NCBI RefSeq assembly: GCF_013410455.1 | Contig: NZ_JACCFW010000002.1 | Coordinates: 1-50,921, forward strand | Direction of reading: 5' to 3' | Length of the DNA: 50,921 bases | Source: Allobranchiibius huperziae | Lineage (GTDB): Bacteria > Actinomycetota > Actinomycetes > Actinomycetales > Dermatophilaceae | Part shown: positions 42,053 to 50,661 of the stretch, piece by piece | Position numbering within the stretch: the stretch's first letter is position 1 | Layout: the number at the start of each line of letters is the position of its first letter | Translations under genes and position numbers: made by a program | The notes under the pieces: generated by a model | Database searches by the model: none | Seen by the model: the letters and a program-made list of their open reading frames with translations, nothing else | Told to the model about the DNA's origin: nothing

Positions 42053-43207
42053 ATGACCCCACCACGCGACCGGCGGGCCTCTGCGCCGCGTACGCCGAAA
42101 GCACTGGCGCCCACCGTGTCGATCTACCAGAACCCCGACTACGTCGAGGGCATCCTCCAACAAACGTACGGGCAGCCCCTGCTGACCGAATTCGGCAATG
42201 AGATGCGCGATGAGGGCGACGAGTCGAAGGACACGACCAAGGGCGGGAAAGCGAAGACCGGGGTGACCGCGAGATTCCCTGGCTTGTTTGGGGGCGAAGC
42301 AACAGCCGAGGCCGACTACGAGAATCGGTTGGGCCAACGGCACACAACCGGCACCACCGCTACGTCGCGCGCTCACTACACCCAGCCGTACTACCTCCAC
42401 GTTGTCCGCTCCGCTCTTCGGCAGGCCGGGCTGATCCAAGACGTTGCCGGCAGGACGGCGGCGGCCTCTTTGGAGCCGGGAGACTTCGTAGAGTTCTCGA
42501 CGGCGTTTGAGCCTAGCCAGATCACCGCTCTGCTCGACATCGTGACGCCGGACCTGGTCGAGCAAGTGGTGCGCAGACGACAGTTCACGGCCGGGATGGC
42601 CTCCTTCGAAGGCGGAGCCCTAGAAAAGGTGCAGGAGTTCAAGCTTCGTCTCGAAGGCGACATGGACACGTGGGGAGCGATTGGACGCACTGCAGTGGAG
42701 GCAGTTCGGGCTGACTTCCGCAGCACCAAAACACGCGAGTTCTATGGACGCGTCGGCGAAGGCCCCGACGCGCTGACCTTCATCACCATGTGCGACGCGA
42801 AGCACTTCGTGGTGGAAGACGAAGACCGCATCTTGGACGGCCGGTTCACCGTGCTCGGGAAGGTCGTTAACCCAGTGACTGAAGACGAACCGATCCTGGC
42901 TCGCAACAAAGTGCTGGAGAGACTTAAGCCCGAGGCGGTCGATCGGTTGGTAGAGGCGATCAACGAGTCCGTGCGACAGCAAACGGACCGGGTCGACGCT
43001 CTCACCCAACCTGATGACGACGACCGCGACGCAGACGATGCCGATGTGCAGGTCGACGCGGACGACGCGGACGACGCCGACGTACAGCTCGACGCAGACG
43101 AGGACCAGGGCAGTGAGGCTGCACCGGCGGACGTCTTTAACTTCACCCTGGATGCTCGGGTGGCAGGTGCATCTGTTCGTGTCATACCGGTTGCTATCTA
43201 CATCTGA
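42053..43207 (+). CDS. Unknown protein with acidic C-terminal repeat
   Basis: This 384-residue protein has a basic N-terminus (PPRDRRASAPRTPKALAP) and a soluble domain (YQNPDYVEGILQQTYGQPLL, YYLHVVRSALRQAGLI) loosely resembling DUF6414-type proteins. A very acidic repeat follows (about 325-355; DDADVQVDADDADDADVQLD), then a final beta-rich segment. GGAG lies 9 nt before the ATG. It may belong with the resolvase. The family assignment is weak. Confidence 0.7.
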   Translation: MTPPRDRRASAPRTPKALAPTVSIYQNPDYVEGILQQTYGQPLLTEFGNEMRDEGDESKDTTKGGKAKTGVTARFPGLFGGEATAEADYENRLGQRHTTGTTATSRAHYTQPYYLHVVRSALRQAGLIQDVAGRTAAASLEPGDFVEFSTAFEPSQITALLDIVTPDLVEQVVRRRQFTAGMASFEGGALEKVQEFKLRLEGDMDTWGAIGRTAVEAVRADFRSTKTREFYGRVGEGPDALTFITMCDAKHFVVEDEDRILDGRFTVLGKVVNPVTEDEPILARNKVLERLKPEAVDRLVEAINESVRQQTDRVDALTQPDDDDRDADDADVQVDADDADDADVQLDADEDQGSEAAPADVFNFTLDARVAGASVRVIPVAIYI

Positions 43208-43270
43208 GTGCTTCTCCGCAGTCAACCGGCCGCGGGAAAACGTCCACAGCCCCGCGCCCCTCGACGCAGA

Positions 43271-43310
43271 ACAACCCCCACGCCGCTGTCTGGGCCAGCG
43301 TGGGGGTTGT
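43271..43310 (+). terminator. Terminator of the 42053 gene
   Basis: A perfect 13-bp stem ACAACCCCCACGC/GCGTGGGGGTTGT with 14-nt loop, 63 nt after the stop. The rest of 43211-43429 shows no gene. Confidence 0.8.
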
Positions 43311-43429
43311 CCGGGTCCCTCTGTGCTTAGCCCTATGAGGGTCCCTGGGTGGCCTGGGCTAGCCGTACGGCCGTCGAGCTCGCGGTGAAGCGAGTCTGCC
43401 GCTGACGGTAACGCGATGGGTGCGTTTTG

Positions 43430-43699
43430 TCAGGGGGTGGAGATGGTGGTGGCAGTCACGGTCACCACGGCGTACTCCTGGTTCTTCTGCGGTCTGGAGT
43501 GCACGCCGATCGCGGTGGCTGCGGCTTTCACGGCTGGTTGGTCACCGCGCAGGATGGTCACGGTGTGGGACACCTGGGTAACCAGCCGCCCTTGCGCAGC
43601 GGCGGCAGCATCGACGTGGTTGAGGGCTGTGTTCAGTGCCGCGGTGATGTTGGCATCGAGGCCAACTCCCCAGAAGAGAGTGACTGTTTTGTCAGGCAT
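43430..43699 (-). CDS. Small protein of the mob region, unknown
   Basis: 89 residues, MPDKTVTLFWGVGLDANITA, a probable small alpha/beta fold ending in Thr-rich strands (YAVVTVTATTISTP). ATG overlaps the upstream stop by 8 nt (ATGCCTGA). It is transcribed away from oriT and co-expressed with the AT-hook-like protein at 43692. No family recognised. Confidence 0.7.
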   Translation of the reverse strand: MPDKTVTLFWGVGLDANITAALNTALNHVDAAAAAQGRLVTQVSHTVTILRGDQPAVKAAATAIGVHSRPQKNQEYAVVTVTATTISTP

Positions 43700-43979
43700 C
43701 CGGGGTGCTGCCGGAGGGTGCCTCAGGTCGCCGGGTGGTGCGGCTGCCCTTGGGTCGGCCACCGCGGCGATTGGTGGGTTGCGCCAGGCCGAGCTTGCGT
43801 AGCTCGGTGGACGTCCAACCCGCTTGGGTTGCATCACTCCACGCCGCGGCTGCGTCGCGATCGGCTGCATCGGCGGCCTCGCGCGCCTGAGTTGCTGTGC
43901 GTTGCCGTTCGCTGAGTTTGCGGACGGCGTCGATACGTCCAGCGAGTAGTTCCTGTGCTCTGTCGGTGATCTCAGTCAT
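43692..43979 (-). CDS. Coiled-coil protein with AT-hook-like tail
   Basis: 95 residues. The N-terminal helix is rich in Arg, Ala and Asp (ELLAGRIDAVRKLSERQRTA). A short HTH-like AGWTSTELRKLGLAQ follows, and then a basic RGGRPKGSRTTRR with an AT-hook core (GRP). The gene points away from the oriT candidate and lies about 80 bp from it. A relaxosome accessory or local regulator of the mobilisation genes is plausible. Confidence 0.72.
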   Translation of the reverse strand: MTEITDRAQELLAGRIDAVRKLSERQRTATQAREAADAADRDAAAAWSDATQAGWTSTELRKLGLAQPTNRRGGRPKGSRTTRRPEAPSGSTPDA

Positions 43980-44062
43980 GGGTTCACGATAGAACCGGCA
44001 GCCGCACCACATGGACCCTCTCCTCCGTGGCCTGTATTTTCCGGATGCACCGATCAACGGTT

Positions 44063-44227
44063 CAAACACGCGTTGAGGTAAGCGGCGGGAGCAAACACGC
44101 GTTGAGGTAAGCGGCGGGAGCAAGCTAATAGATAGGGTGCCCCCATTGGCACGCGGGGGGTTGCGCTTCGCTCTCCCGCGGGCCAAGCTGGGCACCAGAA
44201 TCCGTCGCGCTGAGCGGCGCGCGACGG
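44063..44227 (+). other. Candidate oriT
   Basis: A 29-bp sequence is repeated twice in tandem without spacer (44063-44091 and 44092-44120; key segment CGTTGAGGTAAGCGGCGGGA). Then come GATAGGGTGCCCCC with a short GTGCC/GGCAC hairpin and a hairpin CCGTCGCGC/GCGCGACGG (44202-44227). It lies between the divergent accessory genes and the MobC-like/relaxase operon, where oriT is expected. The nic position cannot be fixed. Confidence 0.65.
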
Positions 44228-44288
44228 GTATCCGCCGATGGCGGTGGCAGGACATCGCGGTGCGAGACAACGACGTGGAGGTGTGTCG

Positions 44289-44681
44289 GTGAGCGAGCGG
44301 GAGGGTGTGTTTCGTCGGCGCCGCACTGAGGGCCGGCGCCCGCATCGGACGGTGATCCGGCACACCGATGAGGAATGGGCTCGGGTGCAGGCGATGGCGC
44401 AGGTCCAAGGTGTCTCTGTACCCCGTTTGTATGAGCGGGCGTTGCTGGCTGGCGATGTGGTGGTGGCATCGAAGCTGACGTCATTGCGCGAGGAGATGCA
44501 CGGTCCGCGCCGTTTGCTGGCCAACGTGGCCAACAACTTGAACCAGATGGCACGGGTCGCGAACGTCAGTGGCGAGGTGGCGACCGCGCAGCAGCTGGAG
44601 GCCGCATTGCACACGTTGCACCAGCAGGTCGACCGCTTGAATGGTCTGCTGGAGCAGGTACCGGGCGGGCCGGACCTGTGA
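44289..44681 (+). CDS. mobC: MobC-like relaxosome protein
   Basis: 130 residues from GTG with GGAGG 7 nt upstream. A basic N-terminus (FRRRRTEGRRPHRTVIRHTD) leads into a ribbon-helix-helix (EEWARVQAMAQVQGVSVPRL). The MobC signature RRLLANVANNLNQMARVANV follows, and a final helix ends it. It should bind oriT and assist the relaxase. Its stop overlaps the relaxase start (GTGA). Confidence 0.88.
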   Translation: MSEREGVFRRRRTEGRRPHRTVIRHTDEEWARVQAMAQVQGVSVPRLYERALLAGDVVVASKLTSLREEMHGPRRLLANVANNLNQMARVANVSGEVATAQQLEAALHTLHQQVDRLNGLLEQVPGGPDL

Positions 44682-46399
44682 TCGTTCATGTGTGCGCGCG
44701 GGGGAAGTCGATGCCCGGTCTGATGCGCTATGCGTTCGGTCCGGGCAAGGCGAACGAACACACCCACCAGCACCTGGTCGCATCCTCCGGTGTCTTGGCG
44801 ACGGAGTGGGCGGGTCAGCTGTCCCCAGCAGAGGCGGGTCAGCTGGGGCGCATCATGGAGGCTGCCTGGCGTGATCAGCACGCCGAAGGACGCGCGCTCG
44901 TCGGGGCGACCGCGCGAGGTGGTGTTTCTGGCGCGTCGCTCACCGCGGACGGTACGCATCGTGACGCAGATCGTGAGCACGTGTATCACGCCGCACTATC
45001 GCTGGCGCCGGGTGAATCATTCACCGACGAGCAGTGGTCTGCTGTGGCTGCAGATTTCGTGCAGGGCATGGGTTTTACCTCCGGCCCAGAAGACACTCGC
45101 GGTGCAACGTGGGCGGCGGTGCGGCACGGATTGACCGAGAAGGGCAACGACCACATTCACGTGATGGTCAACCTGGTGCGTCAGGACGGGCGCCGTGTGC
45201 AGCTGCCGTTCAACGACTACCGCCTGGCCAACCAGGTGCGCCAAAGCATCGAGCAGCAGCATGATTTCGTCACCCCACTGCACGATCGCGGGCATGGGGT
45301 GGATGTTGGTCTGTCCTTGCCGGCGTACTCGCAGAAGGAAGCTGCGGTCGCTCGTGACTACGCCGTCGCGGGACAGTCAGGGATTCCCGACCGGGTATCG
45401 CTGCAGCGCATCGTGCGTGCCGCTGCCGCCACGGCCTCCAGTGAGGTCGAGTTCATTGCGAACGTGGTCCAGCATGCTGACCTGGACCCGGCGCGGTGGT
45501 CCACCGGTGACCGCGCGGTGGTCACCGGATATCGGGTGCGTCTGGACGACCAAGGTCGCTGGTTCACCGCGACCCAACTCGCTCCTGACCTGACCTTGCA
45601 GAAGCTTCGAGCGGGCTGGAGCGACGGACCTGGTGAGCGCGAAGACGCGGCGGCGGTATGGCGAGGAGACACCCCCGTTCCCACGCCCGGCGCGTCGGCA
45701 TCGGCCGAGGCAGAACTGACGCGGGCACACGAACACCTCGCAGCGTGGAACCGGGACCTGGCGCAACTGGACCCCACAGACAAAGCCGCATGGAAACGGC
45801 ACACTGCGCACGCCGGGGTGGTGATGTCGGCACTGTCGATACCCGACGCACCATTCACCACTCAGCTCGGTCCCGCCGCCGATCAGCTGACCCGCTGGGG
45901 CCTTCCCACCAAAACCGGCGGCCCCCAGCCCGAACCCGCTGCGCCTATGGACGCAGCGACTCCACCTCCTGCGGCGCCGGTGCTCACCGTCGGTCCAGGC
46001 GAACTCGCGGCCCGGCAGATCATGCTCGCCGTCCGCGCAACCGACGGCAGCTCCGCTCGAGGGTGGTACGCCGTACTGGAGCAGATGAACCGCGCCACGC
46101 GCGCCATCCGTGATGCGCAGACCGCCCGCTCGGAGCTGGTCGCAGCTCGTGCGTGCACCGCACACGTCACCGCCCAGCTCCAGGAAACGATCACCCAGGC
46201 CGGCGGCGCGACACAGACGGTCACAGCCGAACGAGACCTCACCCACCTCTCAGCGGAGGACCGCGAAGCGCTGCAGGCGTCCGCGCCAGGGCACACTCCC
46301 GGCGCATTCACCGGTCCCGCGCGAGACACCACTCAGGATTGGTCGCCCCGGGGCACTGAGCCCCCGGAGCGGGGCCAACGACGCGGGCACGGCCAATGA
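44678..46399 (+). CDS. mobA: MOBP-type relaxase
   Basis: This 573-residue relaxase nicks oriT and stays covalently attached to the transferred strand. The N-terminal domain (1-~230) carries HVYHAALSLAPGESFTDEQW and NDHIHVMVNLVRQDGRRVQL, with the metal-binding His pair near 159-161. The catalytic Tyr is probably Tyr18 (GLMRYAFGPGKANEHTH). The remainder is helical, with Pro/Ala linkers and no helicase. GTG overlaps the mobC stop. It is unusual that the relaxase lies apart from the coupling-protein operon; on the circle they are about 3 kb from the primase. Confidence 0.9.
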   Translation: MIVHVCARGKSMPGLMRYAFGPGKANEHTHQHLVASSGVLATEWAGQLSPAEAGQLGRIMEAAWRDQHAEGRALVGATARGGVSGASLTADGTHRDADREHVYHAALSLAPGESFTDEQWSAVAADFVQGMGFTSGPEDTRGATWAAVRHGLTEKGNDHIHVMVNLVRQDGRRVQLPFNDYRLANQVRQSIEQQHDFVTPLHDRGHGVDVGLSLPAYSQKEAAVARDYAVAGQSGIPDRVSLQRIVRAAAATASSEVEFIANVVQHADLDPARWSTGDRAVVTGYRVRLDDQGRWFTATQLAPDLTLQKLRAGWSDGPGEREDAAAVWRGDTPVPTPGASASAEAELTRAHEHLAAWNRDLAQLDPTDKAAWKRHTAHAGVVMSALSIPDAPFTTQLGPAADQLTRWGLPTKTGGPQPEPAAPMDAATPPPAAPVLTVGPGELAARQIMLAVRATDGSSARGWYAVLEQMNRATRAIRDAQTARSELVAARACTAHVTAQLQETITQAGGATQTVTAERDLTHLSAEDREALQASAPGHTPGAFTGPARDTTQDWSPRGTEPPERGQRRGHGQ

Positions 46400-46433
46400 T
46401 GCTGGTCCCGGTCGGGCGTCAAGCCCAGCCGGC

Positions 46434-47591
46434 CTAGTAGTCCATATTCGTAATCATGTCCTGCTCGTACGCGAACGCGTTGATCATGGACGCCAAGCCA
46501 TCTTCTGACTTGGTGCACTCCGCCACCTGCGCCATGAACTTCGCATCGAACCGCACTGCTAGTCCGGACTCGATCCACTCCATCGCGTTGGGGGCGTTGT
46601 TTGTGAGCCAGGCGTCGATCTCATCGAGCAGAGCGAAGACGCCTTCGATATCACGCTCTGAAGCAGCGTGAAAGGCCATCAGCGGGCTCTCGCGGATGTT
46701 GGAGAGGCCTACCGGGAGCGCACCAAGACCGGGTGTGTGTAGGTAGATAGTGGCCCCATTGCCTTTCTCAAACCCGCCGTGCGAGTAGGTGTTCCGCCAC
46801 CGCTCTACAACCTCGGCGAGCCGCTCCCGCAGGCGAACCGCCTCTGCATCACTGTGCCCAACGACGCGGCGCCACTTGTCGCCCCATCGGTCTCCGATGA
46901 TCTTGACCAGATTGTCTGTCGCCGGGTCGAAGCCGGCGAAGGGCAGCGCCAGGACCAGCACGTGTTCGACCCAGCTCACGTAAGCAGATATGGCGGCCAC
47001 GAGGTCGCGGAACGAATTCATCGCCATCACGTTGCGACCAGAAGTGAATAGCTGCCCAGTCAAGCCCTCGTGCTCAACGCTCTCGACCACGTCTTCAACG
47101 ACGTCAGGGTGGGTTGCCCGCTCCCGGAAGTAGGTGTACGTGCCGCGAAGCTGGCGATGCTGATTCACCACCGTCACGTTGCCGGCGTTCAGGATGCCGT
47201 TGGCGCGTTCAGCCAGTAACCCTTCAACGGTGTTGACCGCCGAGATCAGCTTCTTCCGCATCTCTGCGAGGAGGCGATCCGCTTGCTCCTCGGTGAGGTC
47301 GCCACCCACGCGCAGCCGTAGACCAAATTTCTCGTGAGCAAGCTCGCAGGGGTACCCCTTGTAAGTGAAGTCCGTCCACCACGCCACCTTCTCGCCAGGA
47401 CCGCTATGAGTTATGCCGATGAGGGTCAGCGCGTGGCAAAGCAATACCGGGATGGGTGCCTCCTGCGGGGGCAGGGTCGCACGATAGGACGGCAGGCTGT
47501 AGTCGCGCTCATCGTGAGGGATCGGCGGCCCGAAGTCGCGCAGTGCAGTCTTGGACAGGACCTCGGCTGCTGCTTCCTCCGAGGTTGACAC
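46434..47591 (-). CDS. HEPN-like protein
   Basis: A frame of 385 residues. The C-terminal half contains VERWRNTYSHGGFEKG, an R-N-x-x-x-H arrangement (about 265-277) that matches the catalytic RNase motif of HEPN proteins. The surrounding helices have the right spacing (FRDLVAAISAYVSWVEHVLV upstream). The N-terminal part (about 1-150) is unassigned. HEPN RNases often act in toxin-antitoxin or abortive-infection systems; no antitoxin is adjacent. It sits convergent with the relaxase gene. Assignment is by motif only. The 118 bp upstream (47592-47709) shows no gene. Confidence 0.6.
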   Translation of the reverse strand: MSTSEEAAAEVLSKTALRDFGPPIPHDERDYSLPSYRATLPPQEAPIPVLLCHALTLIGITHSGPGEKVAWWTDFTYKGYPCELAHEKFGLRLRVGGDLTEEQADRLLAEMRKKLISAVNTVEGLLAERANGILNAGNVTVVNQHRQLRGTYTYFRERATHPDVVEDVVESVEHEGLTGQLFTSGRNVMAMNSFRDLVAAISAYVSWVEHVLVLALPFAGFDPATDNLVKIIGDRWGDKWRRVVGHSDAEAVRLRERLAEVVERWRNTYSHGGFEKGNGATIYLHTPGLGALPVGLSNIRESPLMAFHAASERDIEGVFALLDEIDAWLTNNAPNAMEWIESGLAVRFDAKFMAQVAECTKSEDGLASMINAFAYEQDMITNMDY

Positions 47592-47709
47592 TCTTCAGAT
47601 GATGCCAGGAGCGGCCACCGTAGGACCGATCATTTGGCCCGATTTATGCCCGCACGCTCGTCCCCACCACGGTCGGTTCTGGCTACGGACAGCCCCGCTG
47701 ACGGCATCC

Positions 47710-50661
47710 CTATTTACGGAAGTTCTTGGCCCGGTCGCGGCCGACGTTGTCGCCGGGGCTGGCCGGCTTGGCGGCTCGGCCCTGACTGCGGTTGGGGTCG
47801 TTGAGCATGGCGTCGGTGGAGCGGCTGAACCCGGGCGCTGATGCGGTGCGAGCTTCCCAGTCCTCCTCAGACAAGGTGTGCAGCCCCGCTTCGCTCGCAC
47901 GGTCGTAGACAGGGACGCGGAGCTGCTGCTCGTTCAGGGTCAGCTCGTGCTCCTCCCCCTCATCCTGCTGCTGGCGTGCTCGCGCTGTCTGCTCTTGTTC
48001 GGTCGGCTGCTCCACGCCCCCGGACCGCAGCTCGTCCTGTGCGCTGCCCGGCGCGAGGCCGGGAGCCCCCAGGGTGTCCTGGGCCTCCGTGGCCTGTGCT
48101 GCGGCCTCGCCTTCGTCCTCCCGTAGCGCGGCCAGCCGGGTGTCGATGTGCATCGTCAGGAAATCGCGGTCCAGGTCGTTACCCATCGCCTGGGCCACAT
48201 CCATACGGGCGTACTCCACCCGCTCGAATGCGTCGACGTCGCCATCGAGCAGACCGTCCCGGTCGGCGTCGATCGCCGCGTCGACCACGACCATCCCCGC
48301 CGACGGGGCGGCGTCGGGGCTGGCCAGGGTCGTACGCATGAACTCCGGGTCGGCCGACCACAGATCCGCCGGATCGGTACCCGCCGGCCACGACACGAGC
48401 CGTGCGTCAAGGTCGTGCTCGGCCAGCCTCCAGTAATCCTGCACGGTGGCCGCGGTTCCGGCGGCGTCCGCGTCGTTGCCCAACCAAATCGCACCGCCCC
48501 GGGCGTGCTCGGCGAGCTGCTCCACCTGACTGTCCGTCAGCGACGTACCCAGTGGTGCGACCCCGTGGATGCGGCCCTGTCCGGCCGCGGTGACGGCGAT
48601 CGCGTCGAAGGGGCCCTCCACCCGAACCATGCGGGCCTTGTCCGCGGTGGTGTTCGTGACGGCTTCGTGCAGGCCGAAGACGTGGTCGCCTTTGCGGTAG
48701 GCCGGTGTGGCACCGGTGTTGAGGTACTTGGGCGCACCGGGATCGTGCGACAGGTCGCGGCCTACGAATCCGACGACATCGCCCTGCACGTCTCGGATGG
48801 CCACCGTTGCGCGGTCACGAAATACGTCGATCACCGATCCGCGGCTGGAGACGCGCCCCAGTCCGGCGGCCACGATCTCCTGGTCGCTGGCACCGTTCGC
48901 GCGCAGGTGCTGTGTCAGGTGTCGCCATCCGGGCGGGGCGTACCCGAACTGGTAGGTGCCTGCATCGACGACCTCTTGTCCAACTCTGCCGGTCACGTAC
49001 TCGTGGCCAGCGCTCCCGGGGGTCATCCGCGCCTGGAACCACGATGCTGCTTGCTCGTTCAGCTCCAGCGTTCGCCCACGGGTGATCTCAGCTGCCGTGG
49101 CGCTCTGCGTCGCACCGCTGCGCTCGGGAGACGCCTGCACTATTGGTGCAGGCGTCTGGCCCAGTGCAGGAACTTCTGCCGGCGACGCCTCGCGTAGTGC
49201 AGCGACGTCGACCCCGTCGCCGCGCGCCTCCTGCGTGTCGTACGCGGCCCAGTACCGCCCGAACTGCTCACGTTGGTTCAACCCACGCCATGCCTGGTCG
49301 GTCTGGGCGGCAGTGGTGCCCTCGGGCATGCTCGACGCGAATTCACGTCGAGCCATCGCCCACGAACGTTCCCGGTGCGCGCGTTCCCCCTCCGTCGTCG
49401 CCTTGGAGGGGGCCACCCCCCGCTCGGGCTGGATCTCGTTGGATGCGACGGGCGCCGGTGAATCGGCGTGCGGCACGTTGCCCTGCCGGAGGTTGGGTCG
49501 TTCTCGTTCGGCGTTTGCCTGGTTCTCGCCGCGCCGGCGGGCGTCGGTGTGCGCGACCCGTAGATCGCTCACCACATCGAGCAAGTACGCGTCTGGTGAG
49601 TTGCCCCACCGCCGGCGCAGCTCGCCGTCGAGCTGACCGACGGCATCAGCAGCCGTTGTGTGACCCACGGCCGTCCCGGGCTTCTGATCGGCCACATCCA
49701 ATCGCGCTGCGCGGTAGGCCTGCGTGACCTGCTCGTCGGAGGCGGCGCTCATCGCCGCGCGCTCCAGCAGGGGACCGTACTCACCTGCTCGGGGCAGCAC
49801 CCCGGCGATTACCTGGGCGACCTGTTCGGTCGACATGTTCTGCTCGTTCATCGACCGAACGTGCGCGCCCAGCTCCTCATAAGAGCGTTGCCCGGCGGTC
49901 TCGGACCACAGCTGCACGAGCTGCTCACGTGGCATGTCGCCTTCCCCGACGTGCCGAGCCCATGCCTGCATCCGAGAGTCCAGCGGAATCTGTCCCTGCG
50001 CGAACCACCCCTGCATGTCATCGACCAGCGCCCGTTGCTGGTCGCTGCTAGGCATGCCGTCGGCCGCGACGTGACCCAACCCTTCGCCCCGGTCGTAGTA
50101 GAACGGCGCGTGCGCGGCGGCCAGGTCCGCGGCCTCGCTGACGCTCATCCCGGCTGCTGGCGCCCCGGCGCCCAGCTCCATGCCCGGCTCTACCGATTGA
50201 AGGATCGCGGCAGGGTCTGCACCGAAACGGTCGGTGATTCGTTCCTCAAGCTGCGCGGCGGCATCCCGGGCAACCGGGTCCTGCCCGGACCATTCCTGCG
50301 CCCGGGACCACGCTTTGCTGGCTGCGACACGGTCGCCGCCCTCGACAGCGCCCTCCCGTGTCCATCCCCCGTAGGCGGCACGCGCCGCGGACCGCTCGTC
50401 CAACCACTCCTGCCGCGCCGCGTGCTGGGCATCGCTGTGCGACTCGCGCTGCCCGCTGCCGGGTTCGCGCGCGGACTGCTGCAGCTGCCGGCGCACCTGC
50501 TCCAGCTCCCGGGCCCGTGCCTGCTCACTGGCGGCCTGGCCGCGCTGAGCGTCTTGCGCGGACCGCCCCAGGCGCTCCATCACCTGGCCCAACGCCATGA
50601 GAGCCGTCCGCAACGCCCGGTCCAGCTCGTGGCCAGCTTCCAACTCGATGTGCTCGCTCAT
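47710..50661 (-). CDS. Toprim-containing primase-like protein
   Basis: 983 residues. The first ~520 are charged, Gln/Ala-rich and mostly helical, without a zinc-binding motif. About 530-670 resembles the DnaG catalytic N-terminus (WFQARMTPGSAGHEYVTGRV, VIDVFRDRATVAIRDVQGDV, APKYLNTG). The Toprim domain follows at about 678-760, with EGPFDAI (682-688) and NDADAAG (729-735). It would prime the complementary strand after transfer. The C-terminal ~200 residues are charged and disordered-looking. ATG overlaps the DUF4913 stop (ATGA), and the gene ends the transfer operon. Confidence 0.87.
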   Translation of the reverse strand: MSEHIELEAGHELDRALRTALMALGQVMERLGRSAQDAQRGQAASEQARARELEQVRRQLQQSAREPGSGQRESHSDAQHAARQEWLDERSAARAAYGGWTREGAVEGGDRVAASKAWSRAQEWSGQDPVARDAAAQLEERITDRFGADPAAILQSVEPGMELGAGAPAAGMSVSEAADLAAAHAPFYYDRGEGLGHVAADGMPSSDQQRALVDDMQGWFAQGQIPLDSRMQAWARHVGEGDMPREQLVQLWSETAGQRSYEELGAHVRSMNEQNMSTEQVAQVIAGVLPRAGEYGPLLERAAMSAASDEQVTQAYRAARLDVADQKPGTAVGHTTAADAVGQLDGELRRRWGNSPDAYLLDVVSDLRVAHTDARRRGENQANAERERPNLRQGNVPHADSPAPVASNEIQPERGVAPSKATTEGERAHRERSWAMARREFASSMPEGTTAAQTDQAWRGLNQREQFGRYWAAYDTQEARGDGVDVAALREASPAEVPALGQTPAPIVQASPERSGATQSATAAEITRGRTLELNEQAASWFQARMTPGSAGHEYVTGRVGQEVVDAGTYQFGYAPPGWRHLTQHLRANGASDQEIVAAGLGRVSSRGSVIDVFRDRATVAIRDVQGDVVGFVGRDLSHDPGAPKYLNTGATPAYRKGDHVFGLHEAVTNTTADKARMVRVEGPFDAIAVTAAGQGRIHGVAPLGTSLTDSQVEQLAEHARGGAIWLGNDADAAGTAATVQDYWRLAEHDLDARLVSWPAGTDPADLWSADPEFMRTTLASPDAAPSAGMVVVDAAIDADRDGLLDGDVDAFERVEYARMDVAQAMGNDLDRDFLTMHIDTRLAALREDEGEAAAQATEAQDTLGAPGLAPGSAQDELRSGGVEQPTEQEQTARARQQQDEGEEHELTLNEQQLRVPVYDRASEAGLHTLSEEDWEARTASAPGFSRSTDAMLNDPNRSQGRAAKPASPGDNVGRDRAKNFRK

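Noticed and set aside
44063-44120. Tandem 29-bp repeats considered as CRISPR
   Set aside because: Only two copies, directly adjoining and without spacer; no cas genes.
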